Notes under the pieces: model-generated | What the model was told of the DNA's origin: nothing | The model's input: the letters and a program-made list of their open reading frames with translations, nothing else | Database searches by the model: none | Shown: positions 34,955-43,879 of the stretch, piece by piece | Position numbering within the stretch: position 1 is the first letter of the stretch | How the letters are laid out: the number at the start of each line of letters is the position of its first letter | Position numbers and translations under genes: made by a program | Assembly (NCBI GenBank): GCA_964546275.1 | Contig: CAZJJG010000002.1 | Coordinates: 13,380-77,379 of the forward strand | Length of the DNA stretch: 64,000 bases | Source of the DNA: MED-G78 sp964546275 | GTDB lineage: Bacteria; Pseudomonadota; Gammaproteobacteria; Magnimaribacterales; D2472 | Direction: 5' to 3'

Positions 34955-36640
34955 TCAATTATCAGCAAATATCTTTCTTAGCTTAGGTTTATCAAATTTT
35001 CCAGAGGCGATTTTAGGAAGAGGTTCTTTATAAAATCTAATTTCAAAAGGAATTTTAAATTTTGCTATTTTGCCATGCAAAAAATCTTGAATATTCTCTT
35101 GGGTTAATTCAACTCCAGGTTTTAAATAAATTGCTGATGCTACCTGCTCTCCTAGCCTTTCATCAGGAACTCCAATAATACAAGCTTCAAGCACATCGCT
35201 GTGTTCATATATAGCAGCTTCGACCTCTATGCATGAGATATTTTCACCGCCACGAATGACTAAATCCTTTAAACGATCAACTATATGTAAGAATGGTCCA
35301 TCAAAGAAGCCCAAGTCACCAGATTTAAACCAGCCATCATCATTAAATACCTCTGCAGTAGCTTCTGGATTCTTCCAATAACCAACCATGTTAGCTGGTG
35401 ATTTAATAACCACCTCGCCCACTTCGCCTTCTTTGAGTACATTCCAATTTTCATCAATAATATTTATATCAGTTATTGGAGGAACTATTCGCCCACAACT
35501 TGAAGGGTGCTGTAAATACTCATCACCACCATTTAATGTTCCAGCCGCATTCGTTTCAGATAACCCATATCCGATTGAAGGACGAGCTTCGAACTGCTCA
35601 TCCATTAACTTTACATGTTCAGCTGGTCTAGCGGCTCCACCACCACTTAGATCTTCAAGCGAAGAAAGGTCATAATTATCCCTTTCTGGATGGCTTAATA
35701 TCTCCCATGATTGAGTAGGTACGCCTGTTATATTGGTAATTTTTTCTTGTTCTATTAATTGTAATGCTTCTGTTGAATCCCATTTTTTCATCATAACTAT
35801 TTTTCTTCCAATTAAAACAGATATTAAGAAAGCAGAATGACTTCCAGTTACATGAAATAATGGCACGCAGTGAAGAACAGAAAGCTCTTTAACTTCGCCA
35901 TTATCACTTTCACCAAGTCCGCCGGCTGAGTCTGACATTTGACTTCTAACTGATGAATAGCACATCCAGCTAAATAGTGTTGCAAGAACATTCCTATGAG
36001 ATGAAAGAACTCCTTTTGGGAATCCTGTTGATCCTGAAGTATAAAATAATGTTGCATTATCATCTTTGGAGATATCAACAGAAGGCCAGTCTGTAGATTG
36101 TCCATTTATAAAAGTTGTGAATTCTTCATGGTCAGATGGATTGTCAGCTCTTACAACTAATTTCTTAACATCTTTATTATTTTCAAGTCCGACCAGACGT
36201 TTCTCGTCAGCTATAAGAACTTTGGCATCACAGTGATCTAAACCATGTGAGACCTCAGAAGGAACCCACCAAGAATTCAAAGGAACCACCACAGCTCCCA
36301 TGCCAGCAATTGCCATAAAAGAAAATATATACTCCGGATTATTCATCATGCAGATGGCTACTCTATCGCCCTTCTCAACTCCTACTGATTTAAGCGCGTT
36401 GGCAGTTTGAGCTGCTTTGGCAAAAACTTCTTTAAAAGTATATCTTTCATCTTCATATACTAGCCAATCCTTTTCCGCATGAAGTAATCCAAAATCAAAA
36501 AACCCTTTCAGGGATGAAGGAATTCCGGGATTACAAAATTCTCTATATGTAACTCCATTTTTATCAATAACTTCTTTAAATTCAAAGAGTTGTCCAGGAG
36601 CTGTGTGTGCATTTAATAATTCTTGATATTGATCTGTCAT
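34955..36640 (-). CDS. Acyl-CoA synthetase (AMP-forming)
   Basis: Adenylate-forming ligase of 561 residues that would activate a carboxylic acid with ATP and CoA. The P-loop-like motif is YTSGSTGFPKGV, the A5 motif GYGLSETNA, the A7/A8 segments WFKSGDLGFFD and DRLKDLVIRGGENIS, and the catalytic Lys is in KIASGKFDKPKLRK. Chain length of the substrate is not predictable; the pattern fits medium or long-chain acyl-CoA ligases. It is divergent from a second ligase at 36784 across 143 bases. Confidence 0.88.
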   Translation of the reverse strand: MTDQYQELLNAHTAPGQLFEFKEVIDKNGVTYREFCNPGIPSSLKGFFDFGLLHAEKDWLVYEDERYTFKEVFAKAAQTANALKSVGVEKGDRVAICMMNNPEYIFSFMAIAGMGAVVVPLNSWWVPSEVSHGLDHCDAKVLIADEKRLVGLENNKDVKKLVVRADNPSDHEEFTTFINGQSTDWPSVDISKDDNATLFYTSGSTGFPKGVLSSHRNVLATLFSWMCYSSVRSQMSDSAGGLGESDNGEVKELSVLHCVPLFHVTGSHSAFLISVLIGRKIVMMKKWDSTEALQLIEQEKITNITGVPTQSWEILSHPERDNYDLSSLEDLSGGGAARPAEHVKLMDEQFEARPSIGYGLSETNAAGTLNGGDEYLQHPSSCGRIVPPITDINIIDENWNVLKEGEVGEVVIKSPANMVGYWKNPEATAEVFNDDGWFKSGDLGFFDGPFLHIVDRLKDLVIRGGENISCIEVEAAIYEHSDVLEACIIGVPDERLGEQVASAIYLKPGVELTQENIQDFLHGKIAKFKIPFEIRFYKEPLPKIASGKFDKPKLRKIFADN

Positions 36641-36783
36641 AAAATATTCTATAAATATATTGAAGATTATTTTACTACGAAATTAAATAAACGTCTTATG
36701 GATTAAGAATGAAATTGTCATCTTTAAAAAAATATAGTAATTTGGTTTAATATAAACAAATTATAAATAGATAAGATAAACCT

Positions 36784-38415
36784 ATGCCTATAAATTACTC
36801 AGAAAGACACTTTGCAACAATATTTGAACAAAATGCTGATCTCTTACCAGATAATCCTGCTGCAATATGCGGTGATTCAACGTTAAGTTGGAGGGAATAC
36901 GATAATGAGGCAGCCAGAGTTGCTCAATTCTTATCAGACAAAGGTCTTAGTAAAAATTCAAAAGTTGGATTGTATTTACATAATTCTAATGAATATTTAG
37001 TTGCTCATTATGCCGCTTTTAAGATTATGGGAGTGCCGATTAATGTAAATTACCGATATCAGGCTAATGAGCTGATTTACCTTCTAGATAACTCAGATTC
37101 AGAGGCTGTTTTTTATCAAGGCTGTTATGCAGATCAAGTAAAAAAAATTAAAAATGATTTACCTAAAGTAAAAGTTTGGATTCAATTAGAAGATTCAACG
37201 CCTCTTCTTGAGGGTTCATACTCATATAAAGAGATTGCAACTAACACCTCTGCCATGCAAAGAATTAAAAGAGATGAAGATAATATTTATATGCTCTATA
37301 CAGGTGGAACTACAGGCATGCCAAAAGGAGTAATGTACACCCATGGCGGCTTTGTTAATTCTATGTTGAAAACATTAAAAGGAATGGGTATTAATGTTCC
37401 TGATGAGCTTTCTGAAATAGAAAATACAATTCTAGATCTTCATAATAATGGAGACTTAGCAAAAAGTTTTGTGGCATGTCCTCTAATGCATGGAACTGGA
37501 ATGTGGCTTGGTGGGTTTCTATCTCATTTGCTCGGCGGATGCGTCATAACAACCCCAAATCTTGGACTTGATACTAAGCTGCTTTGGGAAGAAGTGGGAA
37601 GAGTTGGCGTAACTAATATTATTATAGTTGGTGATTCGTTTGCAAAGCCTATGGTTAAAGAGCTAAACAGAGCTGTAGCTGAAAATAATCCTTATGATTT
37701 AAGTAGTTTAAAACTAATTTATTCAAGTGGCGTAATGTGGAGTGCAGAAGTTAAGGCCGAACTCCTAGAACATCATGATATGACATTGATGGATGCAATG
37801 GGATCAAGCGAAGGAGGAATGGGCTCCTCAGTAACAACCAGACAGGATGCTGCGGCAACAGCTAAATTTAGACTAAATCCTGGAGTTGTTGTTGTAAGCG
37901 ATGAAGGTGAAGAGGTTGTGCCTGGTTCAGGAGAAAGAGGTTTAGTTGGCACCAGCGGTTTAGTTCCGGAAGGATACTTTAAAGATAAAGAAAAATCCGA
38001 AGCAACATTTAAAGAATTTAAAGGAACGCGATACTCATTTCCTGGAGACTACGCAACTGTTGAGGCTGATGGAACTATTACACTTTTGGGTAGAGGAAGT
38101 AATTGTATTAATTCAGCTGGAGAAAAAATATATCCTGAAGAAGTTGAAGAGGCTTTAAAGCTTAATCAGAATGTTTATGACTCACTTGTTGTAGGGCTTC
38201 CTGATGATCGTTTTGGTAATAAGGTAGTCGCAGTGGTATCTTTAACTGAAAATGGTCAAATTGATGAAGCTAATCTTGTAAGCGCAACACGAGATCATCT
38301 TTCTGGTTATAAATTACCAAAAAATGTTATTTTTGTACCAGAAGTTATGAGAGCTCCAAATGGTAAAGCTGATTACAAATGGGCGAAGAAAATAGCAGAA
38401 ACAGAGCTATCTTAG
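36784..38415 (+). CDS. Acyl-CoA synthetase (AMP-forming), FadD-like
   Basis: Second adenylate-forming ligase, 543 residues. Motifs are YTGGTTGMPKGVMY, MDAMGSSEGGMG, FPGDYATVEADG and LGRGSNCINSAGEKIYPEEVE; the C-terminal Lys is in PNGKADYKWAKK. It resembles ligases annotated for steroid side chains or very long chains, but the substrate is not decided by sequence. Its stop overlaps the GTG start of the gamma-glutamyltransferase gene by one base. Confidence 0.87.
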   Translation: MPINYSERHFATIFEQNADLLPDNPAAICGDSTLSWREYDNEAARVAQFLSDKGLSKNSKVGLYLHNSNEYLVAHYAAFKIMGVPINVNYRYQANELIYLLDNSDSEAVFYQGCYADQVKKIKNDLPKVKVWIQLEDSTPLLEGSYSYKEIATNTSAMQRIKRDEDNIYMLYTGGTTGMPKGVMYTHGGFVNSMLKTLKGMGINVPDELSEIENTILDLHNNGDLAKSFVACPLMHGTGMWLGGFLSHLLGGCVITTPNLGLDTKLLWEEVGRVGVTNIIIVGDSFAKPMVKELNRAVAENNPYDLSSLKLIYSSGVMWSAEVKAELLEHHDMTLMDAMGSSEGGMGSSVTTRQDAAATAKFRLNPGVVVVSDEGEEVVPGSGERGLVGTSGLVPEGYFKDKEKSEATFKEFKGTRYSFPGDYATVEADGTITLLGRGSNCINSAGEKIYPEEVEEALKLNQNVYDSLVVGLPDDRFGNKVVAVVSLTENGQIDEANLVSATRDHLSGYKLPKNVIFVPEVMRAPNGKADYKWAKKIAETELS

Positions 38416-40142
38416 TGATTAAAAATCTAAAAATCTTTGTAATAGTTGTATGTGCTTTTTCTTATAATTTGCATGCACAAACGCTTGCCTTAAACCCAAG
38501 CTCCATTACTCATCCTGTTTTAGCAACTAATGGGATGGTTGCTTCACAGCATTATCTTGCTTCAAAGGTTGGAGAGGATATCTTAAGTAAAGGTGGAAAT
38601 GCATATGATGCAGCAGTAGCTGTTGGATTCGCGCTTGCTGTAGTTCTTCCAAGAGCTGGTAATATTGGTGGCGGTGGATTTATGGTCATGCATGACGCTT
38701 CATCAAAAGAGAATTATTCTATAGATTACAGAGAAAAGGCTCCATTAAAAGCATCAAGAGATATGTATTTAAATGAAGATGGGTCAGTTAATTATCTACG
38801 ATCGACTATTGGATATCTTGCAATTGGAGTTCCTGGAACAGTTTATGGGATGTGGGAAGTTCATAAAAAATTTGGTTCCATGCCTTGGGAAGAATTAGTT
38901 CAACCTTCTATTGATTTAGCAAAAAATGGTTTTGTTATGTCTCCATATATGACTATGACCCTCAATAGATCTCACAAAAAACTAAGTCAATTTTCTGAAA
39001 CAGAATCTATCTTTTATGAAGATTTTCCAATTGAATTTAATACTCTTCTTGTTCAGCCTGATCTTGCAAATACTTTAACTCTTATTGCTCAAAATGGAGT
39101 GGCAGGTTTTTATGAGGGCGAAGTTGCTGACAAGATAGTTAGTGCAATGAAAGAAAATGGCGGTTTAATTTCACATCGAGATCTTAAAAAATATAAACCT
39201 AGCTGGAGAAAGCCTTTAAAAGGTTTTTATAGAGGCCTGGATATTATAACAATGGGGCCTCCGTCTTCAGGTGGAATACATTTAATTCAAATGCTAAATA
39301 TCCTTGAAAATCATGATTTAAATAATCTTGGCCATAATAATCCAAGATATGTATCTTTGTTAGCTGAGGTTATGAAATATGCATATGCAGATAGGTCAAA
39401 GTACCTAGGAGATCCAGATTTTTTTGATGTTCCAATACAAGAACTTACTAGTAAGGAGTATGCCACAGCAATAAATCAAAAATTAAAACTCTATGCATTT
39501 ATGACGCCGCCTCCGGCACCCTCCTCTTCAGTTAAACCTGGCCAATTTATGAAGAAAGAAAGTATGGAGACAACGCATTACTCTATTGCAGATAAGTATG
39601 GGAATATTATCTCAAATACCTACACGTTAAATTCATCATATGGTTCAGGAGTAACTATTCCAGGAACAGGTATTCTTATGAATAATGAAATGGACGACTT
39701 TTCAGCATCTCCTGGCTCACCAAATCAATTTGGCTTATTAGGCGGTGAGGCAAATAAAATAGTTCCAGAAAAAAGACCGCTTAGCTCTATGACTCCTTCA
39801 ATAATATTAAAAGATGGAATGCCATATTTTGCTACCGGAACTCCAGGTGGTTCAAGAATTATTACAAGCGTTCTTCAGTCAATTTTAAATGTTGTGGATT
39901 TTGAAATGGAGGTCTCAGATGCTATTTTGGCACCAAGAGTCCATCATCAGTGGTATCCAGATGTTCTTCAGTTAGAAAAGTCATATAATTCACTGCATGC
40001 TGAATCTTTAGCTAAAAAAGGTTATGAAATTAAAATGATTAATCCTGGAACAGCTCTTCAGATGGTGATGATTAAAAATAATTTTTATTATGGATTTGGG
40101 GATACTAGAAGACCAGACTCATTAGCAATTGGAGTAAATTAG
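38415..40142 (+). CDS. ggt: Gamma-glutamyltransferase
   Basis: Periplasmic N-terminal-nucleophile hydrolase of 575 residues that cleaves glutathione and related gamma-glutamyl compounds. Residues 1-22 form a signal peptide (MIKNLKIFVIVVCAFSYNLH). The autoprocessing and catalytic Thr386 is in METTHYSI, and GNIGGGGFM and PLSSMTPSI are conserved blocks. The GTG at 38415 shares its G with the upstream TAG stop, placing the signal peptide at the very start; an in-frame ATG 12 codons earlier would bury it. Expression is likely coupled to the ligase gene. Confidence 0.92.
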   Translation: MIKNLKIFVIVVCAFSYNLHAQTLALNPSSITHPVLATNGMVASQHYLASKVGEDILSKGGNAYDAAVAVGFALAVVLPRAGNIGGGGFMVMHDASSKENYSIDYREKAPLKASRDMYLNEDGSVNYLRSTIGYLAIGVPGTVYGMWEVHKKFGSMPWEELVQPSIDLAKNGFVMSPYMTMTLNRSHKKLSQFSETESIFYEDFPIEFNTLLVQPDLANTLTLIAQNGVAGFYEGEVADKIVSAMKENGGLISHRDLKKYKPSWRKPLKGFYRGLDIITMGPPSSGGIHLIQMLNILENHDLNNLGHNNPRYVSLLAEVMKYAYADRSKYLGDPDFFDVPIQELTSKEYATAINQKLKLYAFMTPPPAPSSSVKPGQFMKKESMETTHYSIADKYGNIISNTYTLNSSYGSGVTIPGTGILMNNEMDDFSASPGSPNQFGLLGGEANKIVPEKRPLSSMTPSIILKDGMPYFATGTPGGSRIITSVLQSILNVVDFEMEVSDAILAPRVHHQWYPDVLQLEKSYNSLHAESLAKKGYEIKMINPGTALQMVMIKNNFYYGFGDTRRPDSLAIGVN

Positions 40143-40229
40143 ATGTTAGATAAAATTCTTGTTATAAGTGCCTATGCATTACCAGCAATCATGCTATTAA
40201 TTTTTTGTTTTAAAATTTCAAAAAAATAA
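40143..40229 (+). CDS. Small single-span membrane protein (28 residues)
   Basis: Twenty-eight codons right after ggt, with the ATG one base past the ggt stop. A GGAG lies eight bases upstream, inside the last ggt codons. The peptide MLDKILVISAYALPAIMLLI continues to a basic end (FKISKK): one membrane helix. It lies between ggt and the prepilin peptidase gene, 12 bases before the latter. No family recognised. Confidence 0.5.
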   Translation: MLDKILVISAYALPAIMLLIFCFKISKK

Positions 40230-40241
40230 ATTTCTCTTAAC

Positions 40242-40991
40242 ATGGTAATTAACCTTCTTTTGTTAGCCTCTTTGGGCGCTTGCATTGGTAGCTTTTCATC
40301 TATGCTGATGTATAGATTACCCCTAATTAAAGACAAGAACTCAATTGGATTATCTTATCCAAGATCTCATTGCCCTCAATGCAAATCACAATTGAAAATG
40401 GGGATGCTTGTCCCTATTTTTAGTTACATATTTCAAACAGGTAAATGCGCATCTTGTAAAAATAACATTGGAATAGCTTATTTCTTAAATGAAATTATTC
40501 ATGTTGTTGCAATCCTTTTTGTATGGATGAACTTTGGATTTACTATTGAAGCTTGTGTTCATTACCTAATTTTTAGTATTTTTTATATTTTATTTTTTTT
40601 AGATCTTAAATACTTATATTTACCCTTGTTGTTGAATACATCTCTAATAGCAATAGGCCTTTTAACTAACTTTGCAATGAATACTTTTGCGCCTATTGAA
40701 GAAGCTCTAGTTGGATTGATTGCTGGATACTCGTCTCTTTGGCTTATTAATAAGGCATTTAAGCTTATTAAAAATAAAGATGGAATTGGTGGTGGAGATT
40801 TTATTTTATTAGGAGGTATAGGAAGTATATTTGGCATCTATGCACTAGGTCCAATAGTCTTCTTGGGCTCAAGCATTTCGATAGTAATATTTATTCTCAG
40901 CGGAAGTAATAAAGATGATGAAATTCCTCTTGGATCAGGTCTTATTTTAGGCTCTATAATTTTTTACTTAATTAAAACCCAACTTATTTAA
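40242..40991 (+). CDS. gspO: Prepilin peptidase / N-methyltransferase
   Basis: Inner-membrane aspartyl protease of 249 residues that cleaves the leaders of GspG-K. The cytoplasmic zinc-binding cysteines are CPQC and CASC in the N-terminal domain after MYRLP. The catalytic aspartates are in FFLDLKYLYLP and GIGGGDFILLG. It is the only such enzyme in the window, about 8 kb from the secretion operon and on the other strand, so it likely serves gsp and any type IV pili encoded elsewhere. Confidence 0.93.
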   Translation: MVINLLLLASLGACIGSFSSMLMYRLPLIKDKNSIGLSYPRSHCPQCKSQLKMGMLVPIFSYIFQTGKCASCKNNIGIAYFLNEIIHVVAILFVWMNFGFTIEACVHYLIFSIFYILFFLDLKYLYLPLLLNTSLIAIGLLTNFAMNTFAPIEEALVGLIAGYSSLWLINKAFKLIKNKDGIGGGDFILLGGIGSIFGIYALGPIVFLGSSISIVIFILSGSNKDDEIPLGSGLILGSIIFYLIKTQLI

Positions 40992-41032
40992 TAAAGTATA
41001 GAACTTTTTATATTTAAGCTGGTCTATATATA

Positions 41033-41086
41033 TGTTGGTGCTGTTATCTCCTCTAATATGTTGATAAGTTTCCCCTAGAACCAACA
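41033..41086 (+). ncRNA. Possible structured small RNA before a terminator
   Basis: TGTTGGT (41033-41039) can pair with ACCAACA (41080-41086), enclosing 40 bases, and a strong terminator follows directly. A TATATATA stretch precedes it. This could be a short sRNA of about 80 bases or only the 3' end of the gspO transcript. Very tentative. Confidence 0.2.
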
Positions 41087-41113
41087 AAAAAGCGGGCTTA
41101 AAGCCCGCTTTTT
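41087..41113. terminator. Bidirectional rho-independent terminator
   Basis: Perfect inverted repeat AAAAAGCGGGCTT and AAGCCCGCTTTTT with a one-base centre; A and T runs flank both sides, so it works in both directions. It serves the gspO unit on the plus strand and the secreted-protein gene at 41134 on the minus strand. Confidence 0.9.
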
Positions 41114-41133
41114 ATTTGAAATAACAAGAAAAA

Positions 41134-41829
41134 CTATTTCAAATCAACTCGAACTAATAAATCATCTGAATGGCTAATTACATGCATATTCTTATCACCC
41201 ATTTTTTCACCAATGATTGCATAGATTTTGTTAGCTTTATCAGCAAAATCTTTATAGTCATCAAATCCACAACTCATATACCAAGCATTTTCTGGTCCCC
41301 ATTGATGATCATATAAATTACAAGCACCAAATGCTTCTAGAAAATGATCAAATAAACCTTTGGCTTCTGCGGCAGCTTCGTTCAATGTTAGTGTCGTCAT
41401 ATCAAAATTCCATCTCATATTTAAAATATAGTTTGGAGCTGTTGTCATATGTTTCTCAACTATGGCAACGATGTGATCGGTATGTGAGTCAAAGTTTTGT
41501 TTCTCATTTAAATTAGGCTCTTCATTATCCATAATTTCAGCTAATTGATATAAATCATCAAAGTAACAAAAAGTATAAAAACCTCTCATTTCACCAAATT
41601 CATGTCTGTAAAGTCCACATGCATTAAATCCAGCTTTCATTTGATCTTTCTGATATTGAATGAGCTCTCTTTGCAAAGGAGCATAAGCACTTCCTTTGGC
41701 TAACCCATAGGTTGAAAGTAATGCAGAATTATTAGCGTGAACTGATGCAGTCTCTTCTGACTTCTCATGATGCATAGCAAAACTTGCTGAACCAAATACT
41801 AACAATGCTGTTAATAATATATTTTTCAT
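41134..41829 (-). CDS. Secreted protein with two NIPSNAP-like repeats
   Basis: Product of 231 residues with a signal peptide (about 1-18, ending ASFA). Two copies of one domain are visible: around 65-100 (ACGLYRHEFGEMRGFYTFCY) and 163-198 (ACNLYDHQWGPENAWYMSCG). Cys71/Cys88 and Cys170/Cys187 are each exactly 99 residues apart between copies, so each repeat likely holds one disulfide. The fold may be a dimeric alpha/beta barrel of the NIPSNAP type, but I do not recognise the family with confidence. Good AAGGAGAAGG ribosome site. Monocistronic, ended by the terminator at 41087. Confidence 0.75.
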   Translation of the reverse strand: MKNILLTALLVFGSASFAMHHEKSEETASVHANNSALLSTYGLAKGSAYAPLQRELIQYQKDQMKAGFNACGLYRHEFGEMRGFYTFCYFDDLYQLAEIMDNEEPNLNEKQNFDSHTDHIVAIVEKHMTTAPNYILNMRWNFDMTTLTLNEAAAEAKGLFDHFLEAFGACNLYDHQWGPENAWYMSCGFDDYKDFADKANKIYAIIGEKMGDKNMHVISHSDDLLVRVDLK

Positions 41830-41921
41830 AACCTTCTCCTTTATATGTATTAACCTAAATATATCCTAATTTTATATTAAAAAATATCTAAAACACGTCT
41901 AGAAATTTAACACAAAGTAAG

Positions 41922-41944
41922 ATTAAGCAAGAAGATTGCTTAAT
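41922..41944 (-). terminator. Hairpin after tRNA-Gly(UCC)
   Basis: Inverted repeat ATTAAGCAA (41922-41930) and TTGCTTAAT (41936-41944) with a five-base loop, extended outward by AAGTAA/TTACTT. It lies 18 bases after the tRNA 3' end. The following T-run is weak. Confidence 0.4.
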
Positions 41945-41961
41945 ATTTTACTTAGAGAGAT

Positions 41962-42036
41962 TGGAGCGGGTAGACAGGATCGAACTGTCATCAAAAGGTT
42001 GGAAACCTCTTATAATAGCCATTATACGATACCCGC
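41962..42036 (-). tRNA. tRNA-Gly (UCC)
   Basis: Minus-strand cloverleaf of 75 bases including an encoded CCA. Acceptor GCGGGTA pairs with TACCCGC. The anticodon loop TTTCCAA gives UCC, and the T-loop is GTTCGATCC-like (AGTTCGATCCTG). The 5' segment TCGTATAATGGCTATTA matches bacterial tRNA-Gly(UCC). Confidence 0.95.
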
Positions 42037-42125
42037 GTGGGATGGAATTATAAAGCAAATAGATATCAAATAGAAGAAGAAATGGGGGTAAAAATAACCA
42101 TTTAGTCATTCAGGAATAATAAATT

Positions 42126-42860
42126 CTAGAGTACTTTATAGCCTTTATAGGAAGAAGCTGATTTGCATGTTGACTGAGAATTAAATGCCTCTTGAATAAG
42201 AATTGAATCCTCTTCTTCTACCCAACCTTTATATAAAATTTCTTTGTCTAATTCTGATCCAAGATAATTCATCCAAATAAATTTATTAGATGACATATTT
42301 GCTTGTTGAAATTTTGCAAAGTAAGAAACGTCTTTTTTTCTAACTAAGTTTAAAAAAGAATCTACTTCAATTGAGAATGTTCCGTAATTAAAACCTTCAT
42401 TAAATTCACAGTAAAGAATTTCTACTTCAAATGAATTTAACTGTTGAGATAAATCTTCTATAAAAATATCCATTGAAAAAAGTTCATCTTCCTTCAATTC
42501 ACATACTGCTATCGATTCTATACCTTCTTTATTTAAAAGATCAGTTATTTTTGTAGAATTAAAATCATTTTTATTATCAGAATACAGAATAGAAAATATA
42601 TTTATATTGTTCTTTTGATTAAAAAGAAACTCTAAACTAATTTCAGAAGAAAGGATTTTAGCTTTTGCTACTAGTCCAGGAATAAAAGCTTCCAAGCGGT
42701 TTAAAGATTTATCTTTTTCGAGTGTGCAATCATACCTAGCTTGCTTTGCTAAAAAGTTAGGTTTAATTAGCGAGCTAGATCTAATATCGTCAAAATTGGT
42801 GACGTCAGAGCAAGAAGCAATATTAAAAATGATAAAAAATGAAACTAGATATTTAATCAA
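42126..42860 (-). CDS. Putative lipoprotein of unknown function
   Basis: Product of 244 residues with a lipoprotein signal peptide: MIKYLVSFFIIFNIASC, where the last Cys (residue 17) would be lipidated. The body is acidic with four further cysteines and no recognised domain. It is divergent from the PhoD-like gene with 38 bases between the starts. Asp at +2 after the Cys (CSD has Ser at +2) does not apply, so sorting to the outer membrane is possible. Confidence 0.65.
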   Translation of the reverse strand: MIKYLVSFFIIFNIASCSDVTNFDDIRSSSLIKPNFLAKQARYDCTLEKDKSLNRLEAFIPGLVAKAKILSSEISLEFLFNQKNNINIFSILYSDNKNDFNSTKITDLLNKEGIESIAVCELKEDELFSMDIFIEDLSQQLNSFEVEILYCEFNEGFNYGTFSIEVDSFLNLVRKKDVSYFAKFQQANMSSNKFIWMNYLGSELDKEILYKGWVEEEDSILIQEAFNSQSTCKSASSYKGYKVL

Positions 42861-42898
42861 ATGTATTTGTACAGATATTAAGATAAAATGATTTTACC

Positions 42899-43879
42899 AT
42901 GAAAAAAAATCACAATATCACGATATTTTCTCTCTTATTTTTATTACCCATATCATTTATTTCAGCTGAAGAGTATAAATTTGGTTTAGGCTCATGCATT
43001 CATCAAGATGATCCTCAGCCGATATGGAATTCTGTTAAAAAAGATGATATTAACAGTTTTATTTTTTTAGGTGACAACGTTTATGGTGACTCAGCATCGC
43101 TAAGATTAGACAAAATGGCTAAAGCATATGCAAAGCAGAAAAAAGTTTTTCCCTTATGGCTTAAAGAAAAAGAAGTTTTAGCAATATGGGATGATCATGA
43201 TTATGGAAAAAATGATGGTGGCGGAGAATATCGTCTTAAAAAAGAGGCTCAAAAATTATTTGTAGATTTTTGGGATATTCCTAAAAACGATATCAGACAA
43301 ACAAGGGAAGGAATTTATTTTAATCTTATTAAAAATGTTGATAACTTAAAAATTAATATTATTGGTCTTGATACTAGGTATTTTAGATCTGAGTTAAAAG
43401 GACCCAAAGGTAACTATATTGATAATAAAGATTTAGATGCATCAATGTTAGGTGATGCTCAATGGAAGTGGTTATCAATGGTTATAAATACTGAATCTGA
43501 TTTAGTTGTGCTGCTGACCTCAATCCAGCTTTTAGCAACTGAACATCAATATGAAAAATGGTCTAACTTTTCTCTAGAAAGAAATAAATTGATTAGCCTA
43601 ATTCAAGCCTCAGGAAAACAAGTAATAGTAATATCTGGAGATAGGCATAGGGGCGGTATATATAAATATAAAAATATTTATGAGTTAACAGCTTCATCAA
43701 TGAATAAGACTGCTAGTCCAGTTTTTGAAACAGATTCTCTATTAATTGGAGAAACGCACTTTGAAGAAAACTATGGAATTATGTCTATAAATACATCTGA
43801 TAAGGTAATAAAGTTAATTTTAAAAGATAAAGATGGTGCTATTCTTGAATCTATTACTACCCCTATAAGCGGTCATTAA
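42899..43879 (+). CDS. PhoD-like alkaline phosphatase family protein
   Basis: Secreted metallophosphatase of 326 residues. The signal peptide covers about residues 1-23. Metal-binding and catalytic blocks of the PhoD family are visible: GLGSCIHQDDPQPIW, FLGDNVYGDS, AIWDDHDYGKND and ISGDRHRGG. It would free phosphate from organic esters or diesters, fitting the phosphate theme nearby, but no Pho box is seen in its 38-base upstream spacer. It is shorter than classical PhoD (about 500) and lacks the N-terminal domain. Its TAA stop overlaps the next ATG (TAATG). Confidence 0.87.
   Translation: MKKNHNITIFSLLFLLPISFISAEEYKFGLGSCIHQDDPQPIWNSVKKDDINSFIFLGDNVYGDSASLRLDKMAKAYAKQKKVFPLWLKEKEVLAIWDDHDYGKNDGGGEYRLKKEAQKLFVDFWDIPKNDIRQTREGIYFNLIKNVDNLKINIIGLDTRYFRSELKGPKGNYIDNKDLDASMLGDAQWKWLSMVINTESDLVVLLTSIQLLATEHQYEKWSNFSLERNKLISLIQASGKQVIVISGDRHRGGIYKYKNIYELTASSMNKTASPVFETDSLLIGETHFEENYGIMSINTSDKVIKLILKDKDGAILESITTPISGH

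Noticed and set aside
42861..42898. Pho box before the PhoD-like gene
   Set aside because: Only one weak half-site-like string; no 11-base repeat.
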